From: an uncultured Cocleimonas sp.
Lineage (GTDB): Bacteria > Pseudomonadota > Gammaproteobacteria > Thiotrichales > Thiotrichaceae
Direction: 5' to 3'
NCBI GenBank assembly: GCA_937929875.1
Contig: CALFUP010000175.1
Location: forward strand, 1 to 48,023
DNA: 48,023 bases
This document shows positions 1-7,670 of the stretch, piece by piece; positions within the stretch are counted from its first letter, which is position 1; each line of letters begins with the position of its first letter. The position numbers and the translations under genes are program-made. The notes under the pieces are model-generated. The model was given only the letters and a program-made list of their open reading frames with translations, was not told where the DNA came from and did no database searches.

Positions 1-66
1 AAACCGTTCGTGAAGAAAAAGAAATTTACTCACGATGCCAAACCAAACCCAGACGAATTAATTTAA
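1..66 (+). CDS. 3' end of an upstream gene (partial)
   Basis: Frame 1 is open from the first base to a TAA at 64-66, giving a lysine-rich tail ending in NPDELI. It ends 15 bases before traL, so it is probably the preceding gene of the same operon. In RP4-type plasmids the gene before traL is traK (an oriT-binding protein). The visible 21 codons are too few to confirm that. Confidence 0.5.
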   Translation, partial: KPFVKKKKFTHDAKPNPDELI

Positions 67-81
67 AGGAAGTAAAGAAGA

Positions 82-837
82 ATGATAAACATCATATTGC
101 AAGGAAAAGGCGGCGTTGGTAAATCTTTAATTAGTAGCCTATTAGCTCAGTACTTATTAACCAAGAGTAAGAATCCTGTCTTTATAGATACTGATCCAGT
201 CAATGCAACATTTGCAGGATATAAGACTTTAGGCGTACCCGTAACACACATCAATATACTCCAAGACGGAAATGTGAACCCACGTGAATTTGATAAGTTA
301 ATGGAACTAATTATAAGCACACCAGATACTGATTTTGTAATAGATAACGGGGCCACTAGCTTCCTACCTATTTCATCATATTTATATGATAATAATGCGA
401 TAGAGATACTAAAAGAAATGGGGCATAGCATCACATTACATACTGTTGTAACTGGTGGGCAAGCATTGTTAGATACATTGTCAGGAGTAAAAACCCTTGC
501 AAGCCAGTTTGACTACACTCAAGAAGGAACAAACTTGGTTGTATGGGCAAATGAATATTTTGGAGAAATAGAAAGCAAAGGAAAGAAACTTGAGGAAATG
601 AGTGCATATAAGACACATAAGGACAAGATGAGTGGACTTATAGTTATTGATAGGCAAAACGAACTATCAAAGCAGGACGTTAAAGAAATGCTTGAAAGTA
701 AGCTAAGCTTTGATGATGTCAAGAAGGCAGAAAGCTTTAGTTTTATGGCTAAAAACAGAATTAACATTTTTAAAGATCAAATATTTGAATCTATTGATGC
801 TGTTTATAAAACGCTAAGTATCTCAAAAGGAAAATAA
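82..837 (+). CDS. traL: TraL-like P-loop ATPase of the conjugative transfer region
   Basis: A 251-aa ParA/MinD-type ATPase. The deviant Walker A sits at the extreme N-terminus (QGKGGVGKS, residues 7-15), and FIDTDP (about residues 34-39) is the typical second ParA-family motif. The N-terminus resembles TraL of RP4-like plasmids, where TraL is encoded beside traK and traM near oriT; its exact role in transfer or DNA positioning is not settled. The start is well placed after GGAAGTAAAGAAG. The gene is two bases upstream of the TraM-like gene, so the two are almost certainly co-transcribed. StbB of IncW plasmids is a related alternative name. The ATPase family is clear from the sequence; the TraL label is inference from N-terminal similarity and context. 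Confidence 0.75.
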   Translation: MINIILQGKGGVGKSLISSLLAQYLLTKSKNPVFIDTDPVNATFAGYKTLGVPVTHINILQDGNVNPREFDKLMELIISTPDTDFVIDNGATSFLPISSYLYDNNAIEILKEMGHSITLHTVVTGGQALLDTLSGVKTLASQFDYTQEGTNLVVWANEYFGEIESKGKKLEEMSAYKTHKDKMSGLIVIDRQNELSKQDVKEMLESKLSFDDVKKAESFSFMAKNRINIFKDQIFESIDAVYKTLSISKGK

Positions 838-839
838 GA

Positions 840-1253
840 ATGCCTATTGATCTGGAAAAAGTAAGAAAAGACTTATTTTCTGATCATGAGATTGCTATTA
901 GCAAGGACGACCCTGTTCTTGCTTTTCTTGCAACCCATGATGCGATCCTAAAACAATATGGTGAGCACATAGCAAAAGCCATTGCAGAAGGGTTAGGAAA
1001 CTATGAAAACACTGCAATAGCCAGCAATGAGAAGCTTTTAACGGATGCTAAAAACACTGCTAATCACATATTAAACCAGTCTCTACAGGAAGTGATTAAC
1101 CACATAGATGCTGAAAAATCAGGGCTTGAAGCCACAAAGGAAAGAAACCAGATTGAGGTAGTTGAAGCTAATCGGTCTACTGGCTTGCTCCTCATACTGA
1201 CAGCAGTAAACAGCATCCTAATTGTTGCATTATTCGTTTTAGCTATTCTTTAA
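840..1253 (+). CDS. traM: TraM-like small membrane-anchored transfer protein
   Basis: A 137-aa protein with a mostly helical, charged N-terminal two thirds and one hydrophobic C-terminal segment (about residues 113-136, LLLILTAVNSILIVALFVLA), i.e. a tail-anchored inner-membrane protein facing the cytoplasm. It starts two bases after the traL stop, and GGAAAATAAGA supplies the ribosome site. Position, size and tail anchor match TraM of RP4-type traKLM operons, an accessory transfer protein. Sequence alone would justify only 'small tail-anchored protein'; the TraM call comes from the neighbour. Confidence 0.6.
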   Translation: MPIDLEKVRKDLFSDHEIAISKDDPVLAFLATHDAILKQYGEHIAKAIAEGLGNYENTAIASNEKLLTDAKNTANHILNQSLQEVINHIDAEKSGLEATKERNQIEVVEANRSTGLLLILTAVNSILIVALFVLAIL

Positions 1254-1333
1254 GATCGCGGGGAGCCCCCCCCTTTGATGTTGATACCCTCAGAACCATC
1301 TAGCTAGGATTTTTAAACTAGAAATAGTGGTAA

Positions 1334-1514
1334 CGCGTACCAAACCATTCACTCACGCATAATTGGTATCAGACGGTTAAGTTGGGCAAATCTAAAGCAA
1401 GTTATCAGGATGCTGGGGGTGCTCTTTTTTGAGGCCAGCTTTTAATCTGTCGGTGATTTTTCCTATCTTGACCTAGCGGAAGTAGCCAACGTAGGGGAGA
1501 CCCCTACACCCCCT
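1334..1514 (+). repeat. three-copy 180-bp intergenic element, copy A
   Basis: Begins CGCGTACCAAACCATTCACT and ends with the hairpin GTAGGGGAGACCCCTAC followed by ACCCCC. The same series of conserved blocks at the same spacing occurs at 18407-18586 (+) and 3482-3659 (-). The last 26 bases are identical in all three; the middle diverges. Each copy lies directly 3' of a backbone operon and on that operon's strand. It has no coding potential. Function is unknown: an operon-end RNA element, processing or termination signal, or recombination site are all possible. Confidence 0.8.
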
Positions 1515-1592
1515 CCTAGCAACAAGCCAAGCGCCCTATTCCATCTTTTGATTGTGGTATCGAGTCTCACGCGCAGCGACCCGATGGGCATA

Positions 1593-1662
1593 GCGGGGCG
1601 GCTTCGCAGAAGTCGGGCAAGTCACGCCCAGGGCACGGCTCATTAAACAGGTGAAGGCTTTA
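1593..1662 (+). repeat. second repeated segment, copy A2
   Basis: About 70 bases (GCGGGGCGGCTTCGCAGAAG... to GTGAAGGCTTTA) that recur with few differences at 18624-18692, at a similar distance after the 180-bp element. It includes a possible hairpin GGCTTC/GAAGTC. Copy C on the minus strand lacks this segment. Confidence 0.75.
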
Positions 1663-1776
1663 AATACTGACCAACAAATTGACAATGCAGAGGACCAAGA
1701 TAAAAAACAGAAAATGAAATCTTGGTTGAATCAAAAATCACCCGTAGGCAGTAACTTTATATGGATTGAGAACTAA
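1651..1776 (+). CDS. possible 41-aa hydrophilic peptide or gene remnant
   Basis: A GTG-initiated frame encoding a charged peptide that ends GSNFIWIEN before TAA. Composition looks protein-like, but there is no clear Shine-Dalgarno and the start lies inside the repeated A2 segment. It could be the 3' remnant of a lost gene fused to the repeat. Confidence 0.2.
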   Translation: MKALNTDQQIDNAEDQDKKQKMKSWLNQKSPVGSNFIWIEN

Positions 1777-1893
1777 CAGGCTATCACTGAAAAAATAACC
1801 AAAATGCCTTTAAAAACAAGTGCAAAGAACCAATAATAAAACCAGCAATCGTCAAAAAAGCAATTTTTGACACCAAATTACAAGGGTATCGAG

Positions 1894-2097
1894 TTAGCGG
1901 CATAAAATCGAAACAATATAGGTATTGTCTAGGGTGGTACTTTGCACCAACCGATAACTCAAATTAAGCCCGTCTAGAGTGTTGTGAATCTGCCGCACTG
2001 GAACGGAAACCGTAACGGTAGCGAAAAGATCGCATCTTTTCGCCCACCGTATTAGAGCCGTCTTGCTGTCGATCATAGCCGTTGCATTACCTGGCAT
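1894..2097 (-). CDS. small hypothetical protein, overlapping the preceding stop
   Basis: The ORF track extends this frame to 2142, but the ATG at 2097 gives a 67-aa protein (MPGNATAMIDSK...) whose start overlaps the end of the upstream minus-strand gene (stop at 2087-2089). That arrangement suggests translational coupling. I recognise no family. The C-terminal half alternates polar and hydrophobic residues as in a beta-strand-rich fold. It may still be a shadow frame. Confidence 0.35.
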   Translation of the reverse strand: MPGNATAMIDSKTALIRWAKRCDLFATVTVSVPVRQIHNTLDGLNLSYRLVQSTTLDNTYIVSILCR

Positions 2098-2392
2098 AAG
2101 CACAACCGCACATCGAATATTCTGCGGTGTAGCCAAGTGCATTCAAAGCTTTAAGAAATTCATCGAATTCATCACCATCTATTTGTTCATCCGACAAACC
2201 ACCAATTAAATCTTGTGCTTTCTGGGGCAATGCTTCGTAGTTCTCAAAGCTCACCTGTGAGCCTTGGTACTCCTTTTCTGCTTCTGATTGGCTGGTATGC
2301 CACTCGCCAACATATTCGTTATCAACGCCAACCACGCAATACAGAGGGGTTTGTTTGAAATGATCAAAACCTTTTTTAACTTCGTAATTCAT
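2087..2392 (-). CDS. hypothetical 101-aa protein downstream of ardC
   Basis: A 101-aa acidic, cytoplasmic protein (rich in Glu/Asp around GGLSDEQIDGDEFDEFLKAL) with no signal peptide or membrane segment. It lies 67 bases downstream of the ArdC-like gene on the same strand and is probably in its operon. Small acidic proteins beside ardC on plasmids are often uncharacterised; I do not recognise this one. The acidity is compatible with a DNA-mimic or partner protein, but that is speculation. Confidence 0.6.
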   Translation of the reverse strand: MNYEVKKGFDHFKQTPLYCVVGVDNEYVGEWHTSQSEAEKEYQGSQVSFENYEALPQKAQDLIGGLSDEQIDGDEFDEFLKALNALGYTAEYSMCGCAYAR

Positions 2393-2459
2393 ACATACGC
2401 CTTAAATACTTAATATTCGGTTCGGGGCGGGGTATCCGACTGAATACCCCGCAATGGCT

Positions 2460-3347
2460 CTATGCTGCTTCCTGAACCTCTTTTTCTTCACTAAAAGAAC
2501 GTAAGTAGTCGGCTGACTTTTCGGCCTGTGAACAGGCTTTAAAAAACGCTTTAGGGTCGTCTTTAATAACCTTTATGTAAGAAGCTAAATATGGTGCATG
2601 TTGTTCATGGATACGTGGGGTTAATCCAATAACGGGGCACAAAAACGCGGCGGTTATCTCCGCAACAAGCTCCTCTTTTGCATAGTTTTCTTTTGACCAT
2701 TCGGCTGTTGTTCGATCAAGTCGAGCCTTACCACCAGTCCAATGGCTAAGCTCGTGAAGATATACAGCATAGAACACCTCAGAAGATATAAAGGTATTGA
2801 TATTTGGCATTGATACATGATCTTTCGAGGGTGAAAAGTGCGGTGTCTGATTAGACTCGATCACTTTTGCGGGGACTGCCTGAACAAATTTTTCAGCGCG
2901 TTCTATAATCGCGTTTTCTGAGTTATCAGGCTGTTCTATCTGGTACTTAGCCAGTAATTCATCTGATAAACCGTCGATCTGTGCAACATTAAAAACCATG
3001 TTTCTTTTTAGCATTGGAATACTGACGGTTTTATCACTATCGTTTCGGTCTTCAACTTCTAATTTTTTATAAAATACCGATAATGAAGCTTTTTCGCCTT
3101 TTCTGACCTTACCGCCTAATTTTTTGGCCTGAGAAAAAGTCATGAATAAAGGGTGATGATAGCCTCTTTCTGACATTTCCATGCCCAACAAAAAACGATT
3201 GATACCTTGGTACTGGTCGCCCGTAACGCGTACAGGAAACCCACCTAAGCCCCCCTTAAAAACACTTTCCCAAGGTCTTACACCTTGCTCTAATGCTTCC
3301 AGAATCTTATCGGCTACTGCTGCATAAACATCTGCTGTCTTGCTCAT
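2460..3347 (-). CDS. ardC: ArdC-type antirestriction protein (DUF1738 plus metallopeptidase-like domain)
   Basis: A 295-aa protein. The N-terminal half matches the ArdC ssDNA-binding domain (VYAAVADKILEALEQGVRPW, then QYQGINRFLL and FMTFSQAKKLGGKVRKGEK). The C-terminal half has a zincin-like motif HELSHWTGG (about residues 198-206, an HExxH) followed by EELVAEI, the likely third ligand. ArdC proteins protect incoming plasmid DNA from host restriction during conjugation. Usual length is about 300 aa, so this is complete. The ATG follows CGGAGTTAGAAAA, and a good sigma70-type promoter lies at 3420-3448. This antirestriction gene sits on the same DNA as a broken restriction-modification gene (19703-24676). 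Confidence 0.85.
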   Translation of the reverse strand: MSKTADVYAAVADKILEALEQGVRPWESVFKGGLGGFPVRVTGDQYQGINRFLLGMEMSERGYHHPLFMTFSQAKKLGGKVRKGEKASLSVFYKKLEVEDRNDSDKTVSIPMLKRNMVFNVAQIDGLSDELLAKYQIEQPDNSENAIIERAEKFVQAVPAKVIESNQTPHFSPSKDHVSMPNINTFISSEVFYAVYLHELSHWTGGKARLDRTTAEWSKENYAKEELVAEITAAFLCPVIGLTPRIHEQHAPYLASYIKVIKDDPKAFFKACSQAEKSADYLRSFSEEKEVQEAA

Positions 3348-3419
3348 TTTTCTAACTCCGTTTAGGTCTGCTAAAAATCCCCTTTAGCTGGGGTTATACC
3401 GTTGATTGGTATGAATTAG

Positions 3420-3448
3420 ATTATAGCACTTTGATTTAAAAATGTATA
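3420..3448 (-). promoter_or_regulatory. predicted sigma70 promoter of ardC
   Basis: Reading the minus strand: TATACA (-35, complement of 3443-3448), 17-base spacer, then a consensus TATAAT (-10, complement of 3420-3425), about 70 bases before the ardC ATG. A small hairpin CCCC(TTTAGCT)GGGG lies in the 5' leader. Confidence 0.6.
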
Positions 3449-3481
3449 CATATTTAAATAGATTTATCTATGTATCGGCTT

Positions 3482-3659
3482 GGGGGTGTAGGGGTCTCCC
3501 CTACGTTGACTACTTATCGGAGCTGGTTAAGTGTCGCTTAGAATCAGTCTAGTAACGCCCTGTAGAGTATTACCTCCCACCTCTTGATAAACCCGCCTTA
3601 GATTTGGCTAACCTAATTGCCTGACACTAATCATGCGTGAGTGAATGGTTTGATACGCG
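3482..3659 (-). repeat. three-copy 180-bp intergenic element, copy C
   Basis: On the minus strand this shares CAAACCATTCACTCACGCAT, GCCAAATCTAAGGCGG-like blocks and the terminal GTAGGGGAGACCCCTAC hairpin plus ACCCCC with copies A and B, in the same order and within 3 bases of the same total length. It lies 3' of the minus-strand rep/membrane-protein block and upstream of ardC. Confidence 0.8.
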
Positions 3660-4074
3660 GCTCCCGATCCCTCGGTCAACAGGTTAAGTGGTGGAAAACT
3701 ATGTCAAGACTAGCGAAGCGAAGGTTTAGAACTTTACTTAGTTGGAACTTCTACAAGCTGTCCAGCGGCGAACACCCCTGCTCTTGATTTTGTCGGCAGG
3801 ATGCCGAAGCGCAGCGCAAAGGCTCGTGATTTGGAAGGCGATAGTCCCGAAGGGATGAAGCGAAGCGTAACCTGTAGAAGCGCGAACAAGCCCAAAGTCC
3901 ACCCTCCTCCTATCTCTATCAATGATTGAATAACCCAGAAATAACCCAGAAATAACCCAGAAATAACCCAAGAATAACCCAAGAATAACCCAGAAATACC
4001 CCAAGAATAACCCAGAAATAACCCAATAAAGGTAGAGTAAACAAGCACCCTACCCTTAAAACGTACATCACGCC
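3660..4074. other. intergenic region between copy C and the membrane protein gene
   Basis: About 415 bases. It holds an 11-bp tandem array (3929-4027) and GC-rich segments with repeated GAAGCGAAGCG/GAAGCGCAGCG-like words (about 3710-3880). The ORFs listed across it (3734-4048) exist because the 11-bp repeat is open in several frames on the minus strand; I do not accept them as genes. Confidence 0.6.
3929..4027. repeat. 11-bp minisatellite, nine units
   Basis: Nine uninterrupted units of AATAACCCAGA with variants AATAACCCAAG and AATACCCCAAG, 99 bases in all. It ends about 50 bases before the stop codon of the minus-strand membrane-protein gene. The period of 11 and the absence of spacers rule out a CRISPR array. 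Slippage could make the copy number variable. Confidence 0.9.
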
Positions 4075-5505
4075 CTATTCACCACACAAAACGTATCTTG
4101 GTCGCCCTGCCCCTTTCACTGGGTTATCTTTAATAACTCGGTCTTTTACTGCTTCTGCAAGCCATTCATACGCTTTAGACTCTATCCCTTTGATACCATC
4201 AGGAACTAAACAATTGTCAACATTATGCTTAGAAATCCATCGCGTTGTAGGCTTAACTGTTGGCCTTTCCTGCTTTGTTTTAACTAACTCTAACCACTCT
4301 AAATAGTACTTTTTATCACCCTCAGCTGAAGGTTCAACCTTACCCGCTGAAGGTTTAACAGCATCTGACACTGAAGGTTCAGAAACATTAGAAACTGAAG
4401 AAGCTGGGGCCATGGGAGAAACACTAAACGGCTGTCCCTCATCATCATCTGATGCATCGACAATTCCGACTGTGCCAGGCGAAGGTGAAACATCAACGCG
4501 TAAAGTTTTATCTGAGTCTTGAGTTTCCCAATCAATATCCTTATCAGCGAATTTAACCAAAGCGGGGAGGGGAGTTGGCTTAACAAATAACTCTTCAAAA
4601 AAGCCGACTCCAACAATTGCCGACTCTAAAGCCAAAGAAACGATAAAACCAACCGCTGCAATTCCCAAAGAAAAACCTAGCAAAACAGGTAAAATCTCAG
4701 GCGGTCGTTCTTTGATAATTGTTGCCATAGCTAGTTTTTGTTCAGCACTTTCTTGAAGCGCGGCTGACTTGGCAGAGGCTACGCTGCTAAGCGTATTTCC
4801 TCCGTTAAGCGCCCTTTGGTACTGGGCGCATAGAGCAGGGTACTGTTGTGCGTAATAGCCTTTTCGTAAGCATGACGTGCTAATGTCACTGAAATTAACA
4901 GAAGCACCGTAGGTGTTACGAACAGGGGCAGTGCTTAGCGCATTGATCACCTGAACATCTTGAGCAGTGCTAATTTCTGCTTGCTTCACTTTGGCCTCAG
5001 CCAACAGTATTTTATCTTTAGCGGCATCAACCTGTAACTGGCTGGCAACATGGGTGTCTTTATTTTTATTCATCATCGTTGAAAACGATGAACCTGCGGC
5101 CATTAGTGAATATAAAAAAACAGGGATAGTGAAGGCTAAAGCAAGCTTAAATATCACATTCAAGCTATGTCGCCATGTGGCAATGATCAACCTGACTAAA
5201 TAAGCCTCGGCAAGATTCACACCACCCATGACACCCGCGGTACCCGCTGCAATAGCTTGGCCAGATGGTAAAAACACATAATAAGTGAAGAACACATTAA
5301 ATCCGGCACTAGCAAACAACAAAGGCCACTTGACAAACGGCAACATTCCTTTGTTTATCTTGCTGATTTTTTCGCCCTTCAAAACCTGCTTGAATCCAAA
5401 GAAAAGTGTGATGAATGCAATTGCAATAACAATGATTACACCCCAAATAACGTAGGCTGTAAGGTTGTCTTTGGGTATCGTAGTAAGAGAATTAAGAGCG
5501 TCCAT
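4075..5505 (-). CDS. plasmid membrane protein, unknown function
   Basis: A 476-aa protein with a membrane N-terminal half. Hydrophobic segments lie at about residues 17-38, 53-72, 82-98 and 115-137, then a periplasmic or cytoplasmic region with coiled-coil-like heptads (QLQVDAAKDKILLAEAKVKQAEI), then another hydrophobic pair near residues 270-300. The C-terminal 170 residues are Ser/Pro-rich and then end in a compact basic domain (YYLEWLELVKTKQERPTVKPTTRWISKHNVDN...) resembling a small nucleic-acid-binding fold. It lies downstream of rep on the same strand. Start ATG 5505 has GAGGG upstream. I do not recognise the family. Membrane proteins with cytoplasmic DNA-binding-like tails could serve plasmid maintenance or transfer, but this is inference. 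Confidence 0.75.
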   Translation of the reverse strand: MDALNSLTTIPKDNLTAYVIWGVIIVIAIAFITLFFGFKQVLKGEKISKINKGMLPFVKWPLLFASAGFNVFFTYYVFLPSGQAIAAGTAGVMGGVNLAEAYLVRLIIATWRHSLNVIFKLALAFTIPVFLYSLMAAGSSFSTMMNKNKDTHVASQLQVDAAKDKILLAEAKVKQAEISTAQDVQVINALSTAPVRNTYGASVNFSDISTSCLRKGYYAQQYPALCAQYQRALNGGNTLSSVASAKSAALQESAEQKLAMATIIKERPPEILPVLLGFSLGIAAVGFIVSLALESAIVGVGFFEELFVKPTPLPALVKFADKDIDWETQDSDKTLRVDVSPSPGTVGIVDASDDDEGQPFSVSPMAPASSVSNVSEPSVSDAVKPSAGKVEPSAEGDKKYYLEWLELVKTKQERPTVKPTTRWISKHNVDNCLVPDGIKGIESKAYEWLAEAVKDRVIKDNPVKGAGRPRYVLCGE

Positions 5506-5581
5506 AATTAACGCCCTCGGTTGTTGCTGGGAAAATTGGCAGTAGAGCTAATTGAATTAGCTTGTTAATATCATCGTGCAT
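5492..5581 (-). CDS. possible 29-aa peptide between rep and the membrane protein
   Basis: The track shows a 61-aa frame from 5677, but the only start with a good ribosome site is the internal ATG at 5581 (AGGAG, 8 bases, ATG). It gives a short peptide MHDDINKLIQLALLPIFPATT... whose stop overlaps the next gene's start by 14 bases. It may act as a translational-coupling leader. It is too short for any homology call. Confidence 0.35.
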   Translation of the reverse strand: MHDDINKLIQLALLPIFPATTEGVNYGRS

Positions 5582-5622
5582 TTTTTCGACTCCTGCTAAG
5601 GGTTTAGTCGTTGAGGTGAAAT

Positions 5623-5652
5623 ACCATGCCCTTGCTCTAACAAAGGCATGGT
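5623..5652 (-). terminator. strong hairpin downstream of rep
   Basis: A 12-bp stem (ACCATGCCTTTG paired with CAAGGGCATGGT, one G-U pair) closing a 6-base loop, about 50 bases after the rep stop codon on the minus strand. A weaker stem (TGATTC/GAATCA) lies between it and rep. There is no U-tract, so it is more likely an attenuating, stabilising or processing hairpin than a classical intrinsic terminator. Confidence 0.5.
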
Positions 5653-5700
5653 TAAAGTCCCGCTCTTGATTCCGCACGAATCAGGAGTAGGGCGACGCTC

Positions 5701-7032
5701 TTATAATTTTATAAATTCATCTATATATAGCTCCATTTTATTTGCTGTCTTTTGATCAAACTCCCTTTCGATCTCTTTAAGGGTAGGGGGTGTAACCTGT
5801 AAACGAAAAGCCTCAAGCTCTTCATCGGTAATGCTTTCTAATTTCTTTCTGGCCCTGAGTTTCATACCGCCAATAAAGGGCTTAGATTTTTCGTTGGTAT
5901 ACATACCAACCTCTTTCAGCTCCTTGGTAACAAGGGCTTTCATTTCTTCTAGCTCATCAGGCTCAAGGTTGTTTAATATGGCCTCTGTTTTAGAGCTGAT
6001 AAGCTCGTCTTTTGCTTTTTGCATCCAAAAATTCAAATAAACTTTTTGGCAGTCATCACGTTGCTCATCAAAAGCTTGTTGCTCTTCTTTCTGCTTTTCC
6101 TGAAAATCACTTTTGTAGTCTTTCTTAACGGCTGACACTAAAAAACCGCTAAAACTACCTCGTAGCTTACCCTCACTTTTTTGGTATTCAGTGTAAGCAT
6201 ACTTCTCTTTTAAATACTCCTCACCATACTCAGCAAGCCAGCTTATCGCAGATTCTTTAGGGATACCCACCTCAATGAATTGATCAACTATTTCGCTGTC
6301 TGGTAGGTCGGGGGACGGGATAACCTTAACTTGATGCTTTTTAATAATGAACTTGAGCCTTGAAACTGCTCTACCGGAGGTAACAATAGTTTCCAAATCA
6401 AAAGTTATATCTGAACGATATTCACCATCTTCTTTTTTATCAAAATCAGTCTTAGCTTGTTTGATAATGCAGCGGTTTAGTTCTTTAAATTGCTTATATT
6501 TGGAGTCTTCAACACCCAGCAATAAACGAAATTCTGAAAGCTCGAACTCCCTGTATCCAATCTTTTCATACTGCTTTAACAGCATATAAATTCTAATCGT
6601 GTAAGCACTTCTAAAACTCGCAACTGTAGACAAGTTAAATTGTGTGAACTGCTCTTTTAGCTGTAGTAAATACGGTTGTAGTTTTGCATCAACAGTGATG
6701 ATCACGCGGCCTTCACTTTCGATATATTCAGCTGAACTAAACCAATTTGCTATCAAAAAACCATCTTCTTTTTGAATGGTGATTGATCTGGTGGAAAGCT
6801 GTTTAAGTGCTTTTTTTACCTGCTCTTGCATGCCATGATGCTTAACACCTAATAACTCGCGTAACTCAACGGCACGAATACTATACTCCTTTAGATCGGA
6901 ATCATTAGGCGAAATCAAAGACAAGATAGTAAGGACCAACCTCTGCTCTCCAACACTCAATGAATACCTTGCTTCTGTAAGTTTGTTCGACTGTGATACA
7001 AGTCTTTTTGGTTTAATCAATTGGGTACTCAT
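5701..7032 (-). CDS. repB: Rep_3 family plasmid replication initiator
   Basis: A 443-aa initiator with the tandem winged-helix layout of the Rep_3/RepE/Pi family. The N-terminal domain runs from SLSVGEQRLVLTILSLI to about residue 130. The second begins near FRSAYTIRIYMLLKQYEKIGYREFELSEFRLLLGV (about 145-180) and ends around SRLKFIIKK. These proteins bind iterons at the origin, open the AT-rich region and repress their own gene as dimers. The extra C-terminal 200 residues are charged and helical, longer than the 230-330 aa typical of the family. Seven iterons lie immediately upstream (7107-7409). The start ATG 7032 is preceded by a palindrome that likely carries the autoregulated promoter. Confidence 0.9.
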   Translation of the reverse strand: MSTQLIKPKRLVSQSNKLTEARYSLSVGEQRLVLTILSLISPNDSDLKEYSIRAVELRELLGVKHHGMQEQVKKALKQLSTRSITIQKEDGFLIANWFSSAEYIESEGRVIITVDAKLQPYLLQLKEQFTQFNLSTVASFRSAYTIRIYMLLKQYEKIGYREFELSEFRLLLGVEDSKYKQFKELNRCIIKQAKTDFDKKEDGEYRSDITFDLETIVTSGRAVSRLKFIIKKHQVKVIPSPDLPDSEIVDQFIEVGIPKESAISWLAEYGEEYLKEKYAYTEYQKSEGKLRGSFSGFLVSAVKKDYKSDFQEKQKEEQQAFDEQRDDCQKVYLNFWMQKAKDELISSKTEAILNNLEPDELEEMKALVTKELKEVGMYTNEKSKPFIGGMKLRARKKLESITDEELEAFRLQVTPPTLKEIEREFDQKTANKMELYIDEFIKL

Positions 7033-7060
7033 GTTATAAATAGTGTAATTTTTACTTTAT

Positions 7061-7078
7061 CACTACACTATAGTGGTG
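7061..7078 (-). promoter_or_regulatory. palindromic operator in the rep promoter region
   Basis: CACTACACTATAGTGGTG is an inverted repeat whose arms resemble the 3' half of the iteron (ACTACACC). A further half-site TTTACTACACTA lies at 7089-7100. On the minus strand a TTGACC-like -35 adjoins it, followed by AT-rich DNA and the rep ATG. Iteron-related operators overlapping the rep promoter are the usual autoregulation site for Rep_3 initiators. Confidence 0.55.
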
Positions 7079-7106
7079 GTCAATTATATTTACTACACTA
7101 TTGATC

Positions 7107-7409
7107 AGCCTGTTTTACTACACCGTTAAATCGTAACCGAAGCAGAATCCAGCCTGTTTTACTACACCGTTAAAATACAAGTGACTGATAAACTTAATGA
7201 TATTGTTCTCTTTCCATAAGGAATAAGTCAGCCTGTTTTACTACACCACTATAGGTTGCTAAGTGTTTGATAAATATTAACAATAAAACCTAGCCTGTTT
7301 CCCTACACCCTTGGCTTTAAGTCACTGAAAACAATGATTAATTCAATGTAGCCTGTTTTCCTACACCTCTAGCCTGTTTTCCTACACCTCTAGCCTGTTT
7401 TCCTACACC
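7107..7409 (+). repeat. oriV: oriV iteron array, seven 18-bp direct repeats
   Basis: Consensus AGCCTGTTTTACTACACC at 7107, 7151, 7230, 7292, 7350, 7371 and 7392. The first three have TTTTACT, the fourth TTTCCCT and the last three TTTTCCT. The last three are phased exactly 21 bp apart, the others are irregularly spaced (44, 79, 62 and 58 bp). All are in the same orientation and next to a Rep_3 gene, so this is the vegetative origin. Confidence 0.92.
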
Positions 7410-7670
7410 TTAAGGTGAATAAATTATTAATAATCAATATGATAGGGGTGGCGAAAACAAGATAAAACAGGATAAAACAAGATAAACAACATAGGGGGAT
7501 AGCTAAGGAATGTATTTCTAAACAGCCTTACCTGTTGTTGTTTTTTAAGTGCTAAAAATATAAGGGGAATTATACAGCTCATACTAAAAAAATAACCTGC
7601 CTGTCTGTCTCGATAAAGGCTGACTTGATCACTTTACCTATACTGAAAAATACTAACTTTTTTAGGTGCT
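7410..7670. other. AT-rich part of the origin and trb leader
   Basis: After the last iteron comes AT-rich DNA (AATAAATTATTAATAATC), then four short direct repeats of the type (A)CA(A/G)GATAAA at about 7455-7488, a probable unwinding or accessory-protein region. The rest leads to trbB with CTGTCTGTCT repeats. I saw no consensus DnaA box and no convincing -35/-10 pair for trb. Confidence 0.5.

Larger units (their letters stand above)
1254..1893. other. intergenic region 3' of traL/traM
   Basis: About 640 bases without a convincing conserved gene. It contains copy A of the three-copy 180-bp element (1334-1514), a second segment shared with the region after trbI (1593-1662) and a possible 41-codon ORF (1651-1776). 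A short GC hairpin-like stretch (GGGGAGCCCCCCCC) follows the traM stop. The rest shows no promoter or gene I can support. Confidence 0.6.

Noticed and set aside
1-1253. ParA/ParB-type partition locus
   Set aside because: The ATPase is ParA-like, but the second gene is tail-anchored with no DNA-binding motif and there is no centromere-like repeat beside it; TraL/TraM fits better.
3929-4027. CRISPR array
   Set aside because: Units are 11 bp in direct tandem with no spacers, and no cas genes are present.
3734-4048. ORFs of 104 and 88 aa encoding repetitive hydrophobic peptides
   Set aside because: They arise because the 11-bp tandem repeat has no stop in several minus-strand frames; there is no ribosome site, and two frames look equally 'coding'.
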